Of a stretch of 17,366 bases of DNA, positions 1-7,507 are shown piece after piece; the first letter of the stretch is position 1, and every line of letters begins with the position of its first letter. Both the position numbers and the translations under genes were made by a program. Below the pieces are notes generated by a model, which saw only the letters and a program-made list of their open reading frames with translations, had not been told where the DNA came from and ran no database searches. Location: assembly GCA_947464215.1 (NCBI GenBank), contig CANHVX010000008.1:1-17366 (forward strand), written 5' to 3'. Origin of the DNA: Pseudomonadaceae bacterium. GTDB lineage: Bacteria > Pseudomonadota > Alphaproteobacteria > UBA2136 > UBA6156.

Positions 1-2514
1 GACGCCCTCGACCCCGCTGCTGGCCGCCACTGCGTTCAGGTTATCGGCCAGTTTAGGCAGCTTGGGCCAGGCTTCGGTATAGCGGCGTTTGAGAGAAGCC
101 AGGTTTTTGGCATCCTTCAACTGGCCATACGCATAGCCGAGCTTAAAGACATCGAGCTGGGCCTCGGTGCTGCTGACCAGCACGGTGGTGGGCACCTTGC
201 CCAACAGGCCCTCGAGCCCCTGGGCTACCTCGCGCCATTGTTGCGCTTGCCAGTGCGCCTCCATGGCCAAGCGCGCCGCCTCGCGGTCGGCCCCGAGATT
301 CATCTGCTTCAGCGCCTCGAGCGCCTGCGAAGGACGGTTCAGCGCCAGCTCGTTGCGCGCCTGGGCCAGCTTCCAGGCCCGTTGCAGCACTTGCGTTGTG
401 GCCACACTTTGCCATTTCTCCAACACCTTCACAGACTCTTCCGGTTGCCCGCGCTGGCGATACAGATTGGCCAACAACAACGCCAGCCGGCCTTGTGTGA
501 CCCCCTCCAGCGGGCGGTATTGCAACTGCTGCTCGAGCAGGGGAATGGCACGCTCCCACAGGGTGCTGGTGTTGAGAACCTCGGCGATATATTCCTGCAC
601 GCGGTCGCCGCTTTCATCGGCGGGGAGCAGCTCGCGGAAGTCGTAATACAGGCCCAGATAGGACAGAGGGTCTAGGGGATGTGGATTTTCGGGGTCGAAC
701 ACATTCGTGAACGCCGCCGCCATCCGCTTGGTTATCAGATTTATCTCGGGCACATTACGGAAGCTGTTGGCCACTGTGCGCCACCGCTCCAGCGCGTTGC
801 GCGGGTCTCCGGTTTTCTCGTACAAATCGGCCAGGGTGAGCAAAATCTCGCGCTCGGTGCTGTCGCCGCGCCAATCCATACGCAGATCTTCCAAATAGGC
901 GATGGTTTGGGGGTTACTGATCTCGCGCCGCTCGTTCAGGATCTTCACAAACTCATACTTCGCCCGTGTGGCCGTGCCGGGATCGGTTTTGGATTCGGCC
1001 GCGGCTGCCAGCATCTCGAGCCCCTCGGGTTCTTCGGGTGTGCCAATGCGGGCCAGGCCCCCAAGCCTTAGCAATACCGCCGGAATGCTGCTGGAACTAT
1101 ATGAACTCGCTTGATTGTTATACACCGTGTTGGCCAGCTGCATCTGCCCCGTAAACACCAGTGATGCCAACTGCGCCTGATGCGCCAGCTGGCGCAGCCC
1201 GCCCGGATAGCCTTCCAACAGATTGGTTTGACCGTTGCTTTGGCGTGGCCATGCCTTTATGGCGGCGCTGTATTCTTCGGCCTGGGCATATGCCACCGCC
1301 TTCCACAGCCTGGCATGGGTAGCTAAAACCCCCCCTTGGTCGAAAACCTCGGGGCGCACCGGCTTGTGCTGTGCCAGCTGCGTGAGCCCATACAGCATCC
1401 GCGGCCAGGCGCCTGCCGGCAGGCCATCGGCGCGTTGGGGCAGTGTGGCCAGAACCGCCGCCGCCTCTTCGGGGCGCTGCCAGGCCATATAAAACCCTGC
1501 CAGATCGCTTTTTACCTCGCGCTCGGCCATGCTGCCGGGTGTGGTTTCTACCAAAGCCCGCATCTGTTCGCTGAGGCCCTCGGCATAGGACCCGACCGCT
1601 TGAGGAATGAGTGTTTCGGGGAGCTCGGTTGGGGCGTGCTCGCTTGGCGCGGGCCCTTGCAGCTGCGCCCTTGGCGGTTGCTTACGGTTGCTGATTTGGC
1701 TGGACGACACCGCGCGCGCTGACCCCCCCGCCTGCACCGCCGGTTGCGCCACCACCGGTGGTAAATTCACGACAAATGCCTGCCCCATGGTATAGGGATT
1801 GGTGATTGGCCCTAAGGGGCGCATCCCCATGGTTTGCCATGCCTCAGGCCATGGCGACTGAACATCCTCGAGCGCTTCCGCCCGCACCGTGGGTGTGGGA
1901 ATAGCCGCAAGGCCTGAGGCGGGTTCTAATGCGGCAAAAAATGCCACCGGCAGATTGGCCGTTGCATCGGCCGGGCTGTTTTTTGATAGGGCGGGTAAGC
2001 GCGTGGTTTGGGCTGCATCGGCCGTTTTTAACCGACGCACCGCACCCACCAAGGCCTTGCCGCTGCGTGTTTTATTGTTGACCAGCACAGCCTCCCACAC
2101 CTCGGCCCCAAGCTTTGTTTGAACCGGTGTGACTGGCCGCCCCTCCATCGTCGCCCCATCGGCCAGCAGGCGCGCCGCAACCCCACGCGCTTTTGCTGTG
2201 CCCTGTGCAACCATCTGGATGCCAGCAGCCGTGGATTCGACCCCCCATGATACCCCGTGCGGCATGGACATTTGAACCGTATGAAGCCCCCCCGACTCTG
2301 CCGCCACACTCTGCCACCCCGCCGGCAACGGTGACACCGCCACGGGGCGTGTGCTGACCACATTCAGCCGCCCGGCAGCAGGCTGCCACGCCGCCGCCCC
2401 GCCCGCTATGGACACAACCACCGACGACGACGGTGCCGCATGCGCGCCCCACGCCACAGCCAAGCCCACTACCAGAGCTGCCACACACGTTATTCGGCGC
2501 TTGAAATAACCCAT
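1..2514 (-). CDS. Secreted helical-repeat (TPR-like) protein, 3' end outside window
   Basis: The reading frame stays open for 838 codons from ATG 2514 down to base 1, so the C-terminus is missing. The start is supported by a clean Sec signal peptide: a KRR n-region at residues 5-7, a hydrophobic core at about 10-22 (VAALVVGLAVAW) and an AHA/A cleavage site near residue 26. Residues about 27-240 are low-complexity and beta-prone, followed by a Pro/Gln-rich linker around 240-300. From about residue 300 the sequence is Leu/Ala-rich helix pairs with TPR-like spacing (for example LADLYEKTGDPRNALERW and LANLYRQRGQPEESVKVLEK). The protein is probably periplasmic or outer-membrane associated and acts as a protein-protein scaffold. 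The ATG overlaps the last 25 bp of the MotB-like gene upstream, which suggests translational coupling and a shared job at the cell envelope or flagellar motor. I do not recognise the exact family; the motor link is inferred from context. Confidence 0.8.
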   Translation of the reverse strand, partial: MGYFKRRITCVAALVVGLAVAWGAHAAPSSSVVVSIAGGAAAWQPAAGRLNVVSTRPVAVSPLPAGWQSVAAESGGLHTVQMSMPHGVSWGVESTAAGIQMVAQGTAKARGVAARLLADGATMEGRPVTPVQTKLGAEVWEAVLVNNKTRSGKALVGAVRRLKTADAAQTTRLPALSKNSPADATANLPVAFFAALEPASGLAAIPTPTVRAEALEDVQSPWPEAWQTMGMRPLGPITNPYTMGQAFVVNLPPVVAQPAVQAGGSARAVSSSQISNRKQPPRAQLQGPAPSEHAPTELPETLIPQAVGSYAEGLSEQMRALVETTPGSMAEREVKSDLAGFYMAWQRPEEAAAVLATLPQRADGLPAGAWPRMLYGLTQLAQHKPVRPEVFDQGGVLATHARLWKAVAYAQAEEYSAAIKAWPRQSNGQTNLLEGYPGGLRQLAHQAQLASLVFTGQMQLANTVYNNQASSYSSSSIPAVLLRLGGLARIGTPEEPEGLEMLAAAAESKTDPGTATRAKYEFVKILNERREISNPQTIAYLEDLRMDWRGDSTEREILLTLADLYEKTGDPRNALERWRTVANSFRNVPEINLITKRMAAAFTNVFDPENPHPLDPLSYLGLYYDFRELLPADESGDRVQEYIAEVLNTSTLWERAIPLLEQQLQYRPLEGVTQGRLALLLANLYRQRGQPEESVKVLEKWQSVATTQVLQRAWKLAQARNELALNRPSQALEALKQMNLGADREAARLAMEAHWQAQQWREVAQGLEGLLGKVPTTVLVSSTEAQLDVFKLGYAYGQLKDAKNLASLKRRYTEAWPKLPKLADNLNAVAASSGVEGV

Positions 2515-3167
2515 TCGACTCTGCCTATTTTACCTGAAATCAGCTCGGCCGCCAGCCCTGATGATGCGCCACCTTGCCCCGTGCTTACCCCCTGTGATGA
2601 TAGCCCACCAACCCCCGCTGCGGTGGCCAACCCCACCGCTTGTTCAGCCGCCGCCTGCCAATTGGCCCCCGCCGGCACCACAACGCGCAGCGTAACCGGT
2701 GTTGACCACGTGCGAATGATGCTGCCAAGCCCCGCCATGGCCTTACGAGCTTCGGCTGAAGCGGGATTGTGCCACTCTGCTGGCAGCGTATAAGCCATCT
2801 CTTCGGTGCCGCTGCCGCGCGTGCGGTGCTGCCCGACCAGACCCGGCAGCCCCTGTTGGCCAAGCTGTTGGCGAAATAAGCTGTCGAGATACATGACGTT
2901 CCGCGTGGCCAGTGTGACGGGAATGGCATTGTTCTGCCCACTGGGCACCACGGCAACGGCATTGGGCCGTGGCGTAAACTCGGCCCGGAAGCTGCCGGCG
3001 ATGTTTTGCCAGCCATTTCTATCAAGCGTTTGCGTGGAAAATATCAAGACAAAAAAACACATGAGCAGGCTGGTGAGATCGGCAAAGGTAATCATCCACG
3101 CGTTGGGTGCAACGGGCCTTTGTGCCGCCTTTAGCTCGGGCAGGGGCGGGGGCTTTTGCTTTTTCAT
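2490..3167 (-). CDS. MotB-like protein with intact proton-site Asp, degenerate C-terminus
   Basis: The protein has 225 residues from ATG 3167. The N-terminus matches the MotB plug/transmembrane signature: a basic/Pro-rich cytoplasmic tip, then AWMITFADLTSLLMCFFVLI at about 23-42. Asp30 sits eight residues before the FF pair, the spacing of the proton-binding Asp32 in E. coli MotB. After the membrane helix there is a periplasmic region of about 180 residues. It has only a faint resemblance to an OmpA/MotB peptidoglycan-binding fold (TLPAEW, then a helix, then TLRVVVP) and no clear consensus motif. An in-frame GTG at 3203 with an AAGG about six bases upstream would add 12 residues and overlap the previous gene; ATG 3167, 7 bp after the previous stop, fits the family start better. 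The family role is ion-coupled stator or energy transduction in the inner membrane. No MotA partner lies in the window, so assignment as the flagellar stator is uncertain. Confidence 0.75.
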   Translation of the reverse strand: MKKQKPPPLPELKAAQRPVAPNAWMITFADLTSLLMCFFVLIFSTQTLDRNGWQNIAGSFRAEFTPRPNAVAVVPSGQNNAIPVTLATRNVMYLDSLFRQQLGQQGLPGLVGQHRTRGSGTEEMAYTLPAEWHNPASAEARKAMAGLGSIIRTWSTPVTLRVVVPAGANWQAAAEQAVGLATAAGVGGLSSQGVSTGQGGASSGLAAELISGKIGRVEWVISSAE

Positions 3168-3174
3168 GCTGTGG

Positions 3175-3816
3175 TTAATTCCCGCTCTCGCCCCGTGCGA
3201 CACCGCCCGCCTTACCCCCCAAAACCTGCACCGCGCTTCCTGTGGCCGGCGCTGTGAACCCCGTTGGTTTCAGCACCAACACCACATGCGATTCCTTACC
3301 CCCTGCCACCACCATCCGCGCCTGCCCTGTGATTTGGGCCAGCGCGGCCCCACGCGCGGCCAGCTCGGCCCCTGCGGCGCCCGTGATGACCCACTGCCGG
3401 TCGGCATCGGCCGCAGCCATCTCGAGCGCTTGCACCATTTCGGCAGCGTGCAAAACGCCACCATTAAACAGAGATTCGGCGGGAAGTGTGAGCACCACCC
3501 GGTCGGCATCGGCCACCAGCGGTTGCGTTTGCAGTTGCAGCCGGTTCACCACCACGCCCTGAATGTTCGACATCTGCTGTTGCGACCAGTGCCCCGCTGG
3601 CACCCGCGGCGCCATACCGTTGCTGTTGGACTCGGGCGACTTGAACGCATACCCTTCACGCACATCCCGCAACACATTTTCGGCGTGCTTTTTGCCGGGC
3701 ACGGTGATGGCCATCAGCACCACAAAAAATGACAACAACAGAATGTTCACCGAGACCATAAGAAACATCGCGCTGGTATCGCGCGGGGGGACTTTGGGTG
3801 CTTCCAGCTGCATCAT
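3175..3816 (-). CDS. MotB/TolR-like membrane protein lacking the proton-site Asp
   Basis: The protein has 213 residues with one N-terminal membrane helix (about 16-38, SAMFLMVSVNILLLSFFVVL) after a short cytoplasmic tip. The helix aligns with the MotB plug helix of the next gene through the shared FFV motif, but the residue eight before the FF pair is Ser22 instead of Asp. The periplasmic part has a degenerate OmpA-like stretch (VVLTLPAESLFNGG at about 106-119, then WVITGAAG, then LVLKP near 180) and ends in a Gly/Ala tail. Two ATG codons stand in tandem at 3816 and 3813; neither has a good Shine-Dalgarno sequence. It follows cheA across a strong terminator and lies 7 bp from the next MotB-like gene. 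An inactive or structural partner of the Asp-bearing paralogue is a reasonable inference. It could also be called a flagellar motor protein or hypothetical membrane protein. Confidence 0.65.
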   Translation of the reverse strand: MMQLEAPKVPPRDTSAMFLMVSVNILLLSFFVVLMAITVPGKKHAENVLRDVREGYAFKSPESNSNGMAPRVPAGHWSQQQMSNIQGVVVNRLQLQTQPLVADADRVVLTLPAESLFNGGVLHAAEMVQALEMAAADADRQWVITGAAGAELAARGAALAQITGQARMVVAGGKESHVVLVLKPTGFTAPATGSAVQVLGGKAGGVARGESGN

Positions 3817-3865
3817 ATTGCCAGCAGTTTAGGCGCTTTACACACGCATGAAAAGCCTTATGCAC

Positions 3866-3889
3866 AAAACCCCCGCAGTGCGGGGGTTT
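3866..3889 (-). terminator. Intrinsic terminator after cheA
   Basis: A perfect 10-bp inverted repeat (AAACCCCCGC at 3867-3876 and GCGGGGGTTT at 3880-3889) encloses a 3-nt loop and is followed on the minus strand by a TTTT run. It lies 33 bp past the cheA stop, so it should end most cheA transcripts before the MotB-like genes. Confidence 0.85.
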
Positions 3890-3921
3890 GCTAACACATT
3901 AGCCCTGTGCCGCCCACCGTT

Positions 3922-6153
3922 CTAGCGTGCGCCGGCGAGGTCTTTCAGCATGTAGGGCACGTCGAGGATCATGTGCACTTTGCCATCGCCGGTGATGGTG
4001 GCCCCGGAGATCGCCTTGTTGTAATCGAACATCTGCGTCACGGGCTTCACCACCACCTCTTCCTGCCCCAACAAGGCATCGACCACCAGACCCATGCTGG
4101 CGCTGCCTTCCCGCACCACCACCACAAAGGCGCTGGGTGGACGGCCGTTCTCGGATGTTGCGCCGGATGCAATGCTGACGTTGCTGAGATCGTCGAGTGA
4201 GAGATTCTCGCTCGGTTCGATCACGAACCCCTGTTTGCCCCCCACATTGTAGGGCCGGATGATGCCCCGCCGGGTAAGACGGCTGAGATAGAACAAGGGC
4301 AGGGGCTCGCCCCGCAGCTCGATCACGTCTTGATCGCTGACCTTGTGAATGGTTTGATCTCTCAGCTTGATAACCTCGGCAATATCGCCGATGGGAATGG
4401 CAAAGCCTTCTTCGTTGCTGCCCACGATCAGCGCGTTGACGATGGCCAATGTGAGCGGCATGTAGATGGAAAAACACGTACCGTGGCCAAGCTCGCTTTG
4501 AATATCGAGGCTGCCCTGCAGGTTGGTGATCTTGTTGTTCACCACATCCATACCCACCCCGCGGCCCGACACGTCGGTGATCTTTTCCGCCGTTGAAAAA
4601 CCCGGCGCCATGATGAGGCGTATGGCTTCGGCATCGCTCATCGCGTTGGCGGCCTGTTCGGTGATAAGCCCCTTTTTCATAGCCACTTTACGGATCTTGC
4701 TCGGGTCTATCCCGCGCCCATCTTCCTGCACCTGAATGACTACGTTGTTGCCCTCGTAGAACGCGCGGATCATCAGTGTGCCTTCGGGGTGTTTGCCGGC
4801 CGCTTCCCGCTCGGCCGGGCCTTCCAGCCCGTGGTCGAGCGCATTGCGGATCATGTGCACCATCGGATCGGCCAGTTCTTCAACCAGCGATTTATCGACT
4901 TCGGTCATTTCCCCTTCGATCATCAGGTTGACCTCTTTGTTCAGCTGCGTCTTCAGCTCGCGCACTTGGCGCGGAATTTTATCAAACACCTTCTTGATGG
5001 GTTGCATGCGCGTGGAGAGCACGCTCATCTGCAAATCTTGTGTGACACGCGACAGCTGCTCGATGGTGCCGTAAATCATCCCGGCGTTATCCAGCTTTTC
5101 CACAATCGCGCGGGTTTCGTTGCCGTTTAACTGGCGCAGCAAGGTGTTCCGTGCCAGCACCAATTCCCCGACCAGGTTCATCACCTTATCGAGGCGGCTG
5201 GTTTCCACCCGAATGGTCTCGCCCCCCCCATCGTCGTTGCGGCGTGGCGCCTGGCGGCGCTCGTCGGAGCCTTGGCGGCGCTCGTCGCCCTTGCGGGGTT
5301 CGTTTGCCGGCGGCGTGGCCGGAAATACCTTGGGTGCGGGTGCTGCTGCCACAGGCGCAACCGCGGCGGCTCCGCCTTCGGCTTCCTTGTCCCGGGTAGG
5401 GTCGAGCGTGGGGTCGTTCAGCACGCTGGCCAAGAGATCGGCGTTGGCCAATGGGCTTGCGGTAACTTCTTTTTCCTTATCCCGCGCGGGGTCGAGCGTG
5501 GGATCATTCTGCACGCTGGCCAAGAGATCGGCGTTGGCCAATGGGCTTGCCGCAACCGGATTTTCCTTGTCCCGGGTAGGGTCGAGCGTGGGGTCGTTCA
5601 GCACGCTGGCCAAGAGATCGGCGTTGGCCAGTGGGCTTGCCGCAATCTCTGAGTGAGCCGGGGCTTTGGCAGCTGCCGCAGCAGGTTTGGCCACGGGTGC
5701 GGATGGCGCTGCCGCTACCTTTTCACCTTTTGCAAGAGATTCCAACACACTCCGCAGTTCCGAATGGTCGATGTCATCATCGGATTCGCGGTTTTTCTGG
5801 CATTGCAGCAATTGTTTGAGGGCATCGATCGTTTGCAGCAGGGCGTCCATCACCGGTTTGTCGACGGCGACTTTATCGTGCCGCACTTCATCGAGCAGAT
5901 TCTCGCCCGCGTGGGCCAACTTGGCGATTTTGTCGAGCCCCAAAAACCCCGCACCACCCTTAAGTGTATGCAGCATGCGGAAGATACGGTCGACCGTTTC
6001 CTTGTCGGTTGCTCCGGTGCCCTCGACGCTCAGCGCCTCGAGTTTGATGAGATCTTGCTCCAGCGTGTCGAGGTTCTCATCGGCCTCGGTAAAAAACTCC
6101 TCGAGAATCTCGTTGAGTTCGTCGGCGTTGCCGTCCATTTCCATTTGGCTCAT
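3922..6153 (-). CDS. cheA: Chemotaxis histidine kinase CheA with tandem-repeat linker
   Basis: This is the cytoplasmic kinase that couples receptor/CheW arrays to CheY and CheB. The 743 residues read in order: the HPt domain P1 with phosphoacceptor His62 in MLHTLKGGAGF; an Ala/Pro linker (145-170); three 30-residue repeats at 172-201, 202-231 and 232-261; a second Ala/Pro linker; a charged basic segment around 286-305; the P3 dimerisation helices from about 312 (RLDKVMNLVGELVLARN); the P4 ATPase with N-box HMIRNALDHG (Asn437), G1 EDGRGID (Asp478) and G2 DVSGRGVGMDVV (527-537); and the CheW-like P5 domain from about 572 to the end. All catalytic motifs are intact. I see no recognisable P2 CheY-binding domain; the repeats occupy that position. 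The start is supported by AAGG eight bases upstream of the ATG. A hairpin overlaps this site. Confidence 0.97.
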   Translation of the reverse strand: MSQMEMDGNADELNEILEEFFTEADENLDTLEQDLIKLEALSVEGTGATDKETVDRIFRMLHTLKGGAGFLGLDKIAKLAHAGENLLDEVRHDKVAVDKPVMDALLQTIDALKQLLQCQKNRESDDDIDHSELRSVLESLAKGEKVAAAPSAPVAKPAAAAAKAPAHSEIAASPLANADLLASVLNDPTLDPTRDKENPVAASPLANADLLASVQNDPTLDPARDKEKEVTASPLANADLLASVLNDPTLDPTRDKEAEGGAAAVAPVAAAPAPKVFPATPPANEPRKGDERRQGSDERRQAPRRNDDGGGETIRVETSRLDKVMNLVGELVLARNTLLRQLNGNETRAIVEKLDNAGMIYGTIEQLSRVTQDLQMSVLSTRMQPIKKVFDKIPRQVRELKTQLNKEVNLMIEGEMTEVDKSLVEELADPMVHMIRNALDHGLEGPAEREAAGKHPEGTLMIRAFYEGNNVVIQVQEDGRGIDPSKIRKVAMKKGLITEQAANAMSDAEAIRLIMAPGFSTAEKITDVSGRGVGMDVVNNKITNLQGSLDIQSELGHGTCFSIYMPLTLAIVNALIVGSNEEGFAIPIGDIAEVIKLRDQTIHKVSDQDVIELRGEPLPLFYLSRLTRRGIIRPYNVGGKQGFVIEPSENLSLDDLSNVSIASGATSENGRPPSAFVVVVREGSASMGLVVDALLGQEEVVVKPVTQMFDYNKAISGATITGDGKVHMILDVPYMLKDLAGAR
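5371..5640 (-). repeat. Three 90-bp in-frame tandem repeats inside cheA
   Basis: Units lie at 5551-5640, 5461-5550 and 5371-5460. Each encodes 30 residues with the core ASPLANADLLASV, then NDPTLDP, then RDKE. The first and third copies differ by a single base over 60 bp (5581-5640 against 5401-5460) and share the adjoining CCTTGTCCCGGGTAGG. The middle copy has drifted further (Gln for Leu, Ala for Thr). The unit is always a multiple of three, so the frame is kept. Confidence 0.95.
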
Positions 6154-6156
6154 TGG

Positions 6157-6183
6157 TGAGGCCTTTTTTTGTTATTGGCCTCA
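6157..6183 (-). promoter_or_regulatory. Hairpin over the cheA ribosome binding site
   Basis: A perfect 7-bp inverted repeat (TGAGGCC at 6157-6163 and GGCCTCA at 6177-6183) with a 13-nt A-rich loop ends three bases before the cheA ATG on the mRNA strand. The GG of the AAGG Shine-Dalgarno sequence is inside the 3' arm of the stem. Folding would hide part of the site, so it may tune CheA translation. The pairing is visible in the sequence; the regulatory role is inferred. Confidence 0.5.
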
Positions 6184-6233
6184 TTTTAGACGTATTTTTT
6201 GCTCTTGGCCAACACCGTTTGCCTACATGGGTT

Positions 6234-6274
6234 GCACCCACCACGAAAAACCCCCCGCGCTGTGGTGTTGGTGC
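6234..6274 (-). promoter_or_regulatory. Imperfect hairpin in the cheB-cheA spacer
   Basis: GCACC + CACCAC (6234-6244) pairs with GTGGTG + GGTGC (6262-6274), giving an 11-bp stem with a 2-nt bulge and a 17-nt loop. There is no T-tract, so it is not a classical terminator. It could be an mRNA processing or stability element between cheB and cheA. Confidence 0.3.
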
Positions 6275-6289
6275 ACCTTTGCCCCCCGG

Positions 6290-7408
6290 TTACACGCTGA
6301 GAAGCGTGCGAATGCGTGGCCCAATGGCATCTAGCGCCAAAACCTCGCTTGTGCCGCCGTTTTCCACCACCGCGCGCGGCATGCCATATACCACGCTGCT
6401 GGCTTGGTCTTGGGCGATAATATGGGCCCCTTGGTCCTTCAGGCGCTTGAACTCGCGCGCGCCATCGGCGCCCATGCCGGTAAGCATAACCCCCAACACC
6501 TGCTTGCCAAACAGATTGCGCACGCTCTCGGCCAGCACATCCACGCTGGGTTTATAGGGGCTTTCGCCCACATCTTCGTTCAGGCGCAGACCGGTTGGCT
6601 CTAGCCGCATATGCATGCCGCCTGGCGCAATATAAACCGTGCCGGGTTGTGGCACCATGCCCGCCTGGGCTTCCACAACCTTGATGGGGCATGTTTCATC
6701 GAGCCGTTTGGCCAATGCCAGCGTGAACTGAGGCGGCATGTGCTGAGCCACCAGCACCGGCACCGGCAAGCCTGCTGGCAGCTGGCTTATCACCTGTTGC
6801 AAGGCCTTCGGGCCACCCGTGCTGCTGCCAATAACCACCGTCTTGGCCGTGACCCGAGCAACCTTGCTGGGCGCGGGCAGTGGCACCTTCATGGCCGGTG
6901 CCGACAGGAGGGCGCTGGGTGTGGCGGGATGCGGTGATACAGACGAAAGGGGCTGCGGTGACACCGAGGTTGTTTGGGCTGGTGCAGGCGCTATTTGCGC
7001 ACCCCTGGACTGTGCGGCGGCCAGCAGTTTTTCGTGGATAAGCTCGGCGCCGCGAAAGATGTTTTTATCTTTATCGTTCAGTGCCTTAGGAATAAAATCG
7101 AAGGCGCCAATTTCCAGCGCGCGCAGGGTGGTTGTGGCGCCTGATTCAGTGAGGGTACTGACCATAATAACCGGTATCTTCACCGTTCTCATGATTTCGG
7201 TGAGGGCCTCGATGCCTGTCATGACGGGCATTTCCACGTCCATGGTGATGACATCGGGTTGCAGCACCTGCGCCTTTTCGACGCCCTCTTTGCCGTTGAC
7301 CGCGGTGTCGATCACCTTGAAGCGGCTATCTTTCTCGATCATCCGCACCAATGCGCCGCGCATGAATGTGCTATCATCGACCACCAAAACCCGAATCGGG
7401 GAAACCAT
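6290..7408 (-). CDS. cheB: Protein-glutamate methylesterase/deamidase CheB
   Basis: This cytoplasmic adaptation enzyme removes methyl groups from receptor glutamates, and deamidates glutamines, when phosphorylated by CheA. The 372 residues contain an N-terminal receiver domain (Asp11/Asp12, phosphoacceptor Asp57 in TMDVEMP, Lys108), a Pro/Ser/Ala linker at about 135-182, and the C-terminal methylesterase. The catalytic triad is visible as Ser196 in GSSTGGP, His223 in AQHMP and Asp315 in LTGMGADGA. Length and layout match full CheB. AAGGG lies unusually close to the ATG (about 2-3 bases), with a further purine-rich GAAGAAAG upstream. The gene is separated from cheZ by an intrinsic terminator, so it probably has its own promoter in the short gap; I could not pick one with confidence. 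Confidence 0.97.
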   Translation of the reverse strand: MVSPIRVLVVDDSTFMRGALVRMIEKDSRFKVIDTAVNGKEGVEKAQVLQPDVITMDVEMPVMTGIEALTEIMRTVKIPVIMVSTLTESGATTTLRALEIGAFDFIPKALNDKDKNIFRGAELIHEKLLAAAQSRGAQIAPAPAQTTSVSPQPLSSVSPHPATPSALLSAPAMKVPLPAPSKVARVTAKTVVIGSSTGGPKALQQVISQLPAGLPVPVLVAQHMPPQFTLALAKRLDETCPIKVVEAQAGMVPQPGTVYIAPGGMHMRLEPTGLRLNEDVGESPYKPSVDVLAESVRNLFGKQVLGVMLTGMGADGAREFKRLKDQGAHIIAQDQASSVVYGMPRAVVENGGTSEVLALDAIGPRIRTLLSV

Positions 7409-7463
7409 GACCCTTAACTTTCTTCATATCTTTGACACAGCCTAGCGGGTTTGTCGGACAATG

Positions 7464-7487
7464 AAAACCCCCGCATGGGCGGGGGTT
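7464..7487 (-). terminator. Intrinsic terminator after cheZ
   Basis: A perfect 9-bp stem (AACCCCCGC at 7466-7474 and GCGGGGGTT at 7479-7487) with a 4-nt loop is followed by TTTT on the minus strand. It lies about 20 bp past the cheZ stop. An 11-bp palindrome, TTGTC-G-GACAA (7451-7461), follows immediately and could be an operator for cheB. Confidence 0.8.
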
Positions 7488-7507
7488 GGTGTTTGGCGTG
7501 CCTGCCT

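Noticed and set aside
2072..2488. Minus-strand ORFs of 111 and 138 codons inside the repeat-protein gene
   Set aside because: They are out-of-frame shadows; the true frame is open from 2514 to base 1 and starts with a signal peptide.
2490..3816. Calling the two membrane proteins motA and motB
   Set aside because: Neither has the four membrane helices of MotA; both have one N-terminal helix, and one lacks the key Asp.
5120..6334. Long plus-strand ORFs opposite cheA (178 and 222 codons)
   Set aside because: They are complements of a certain cheA coding region; the apparent repeats in them are the cheA repeats read backwards.
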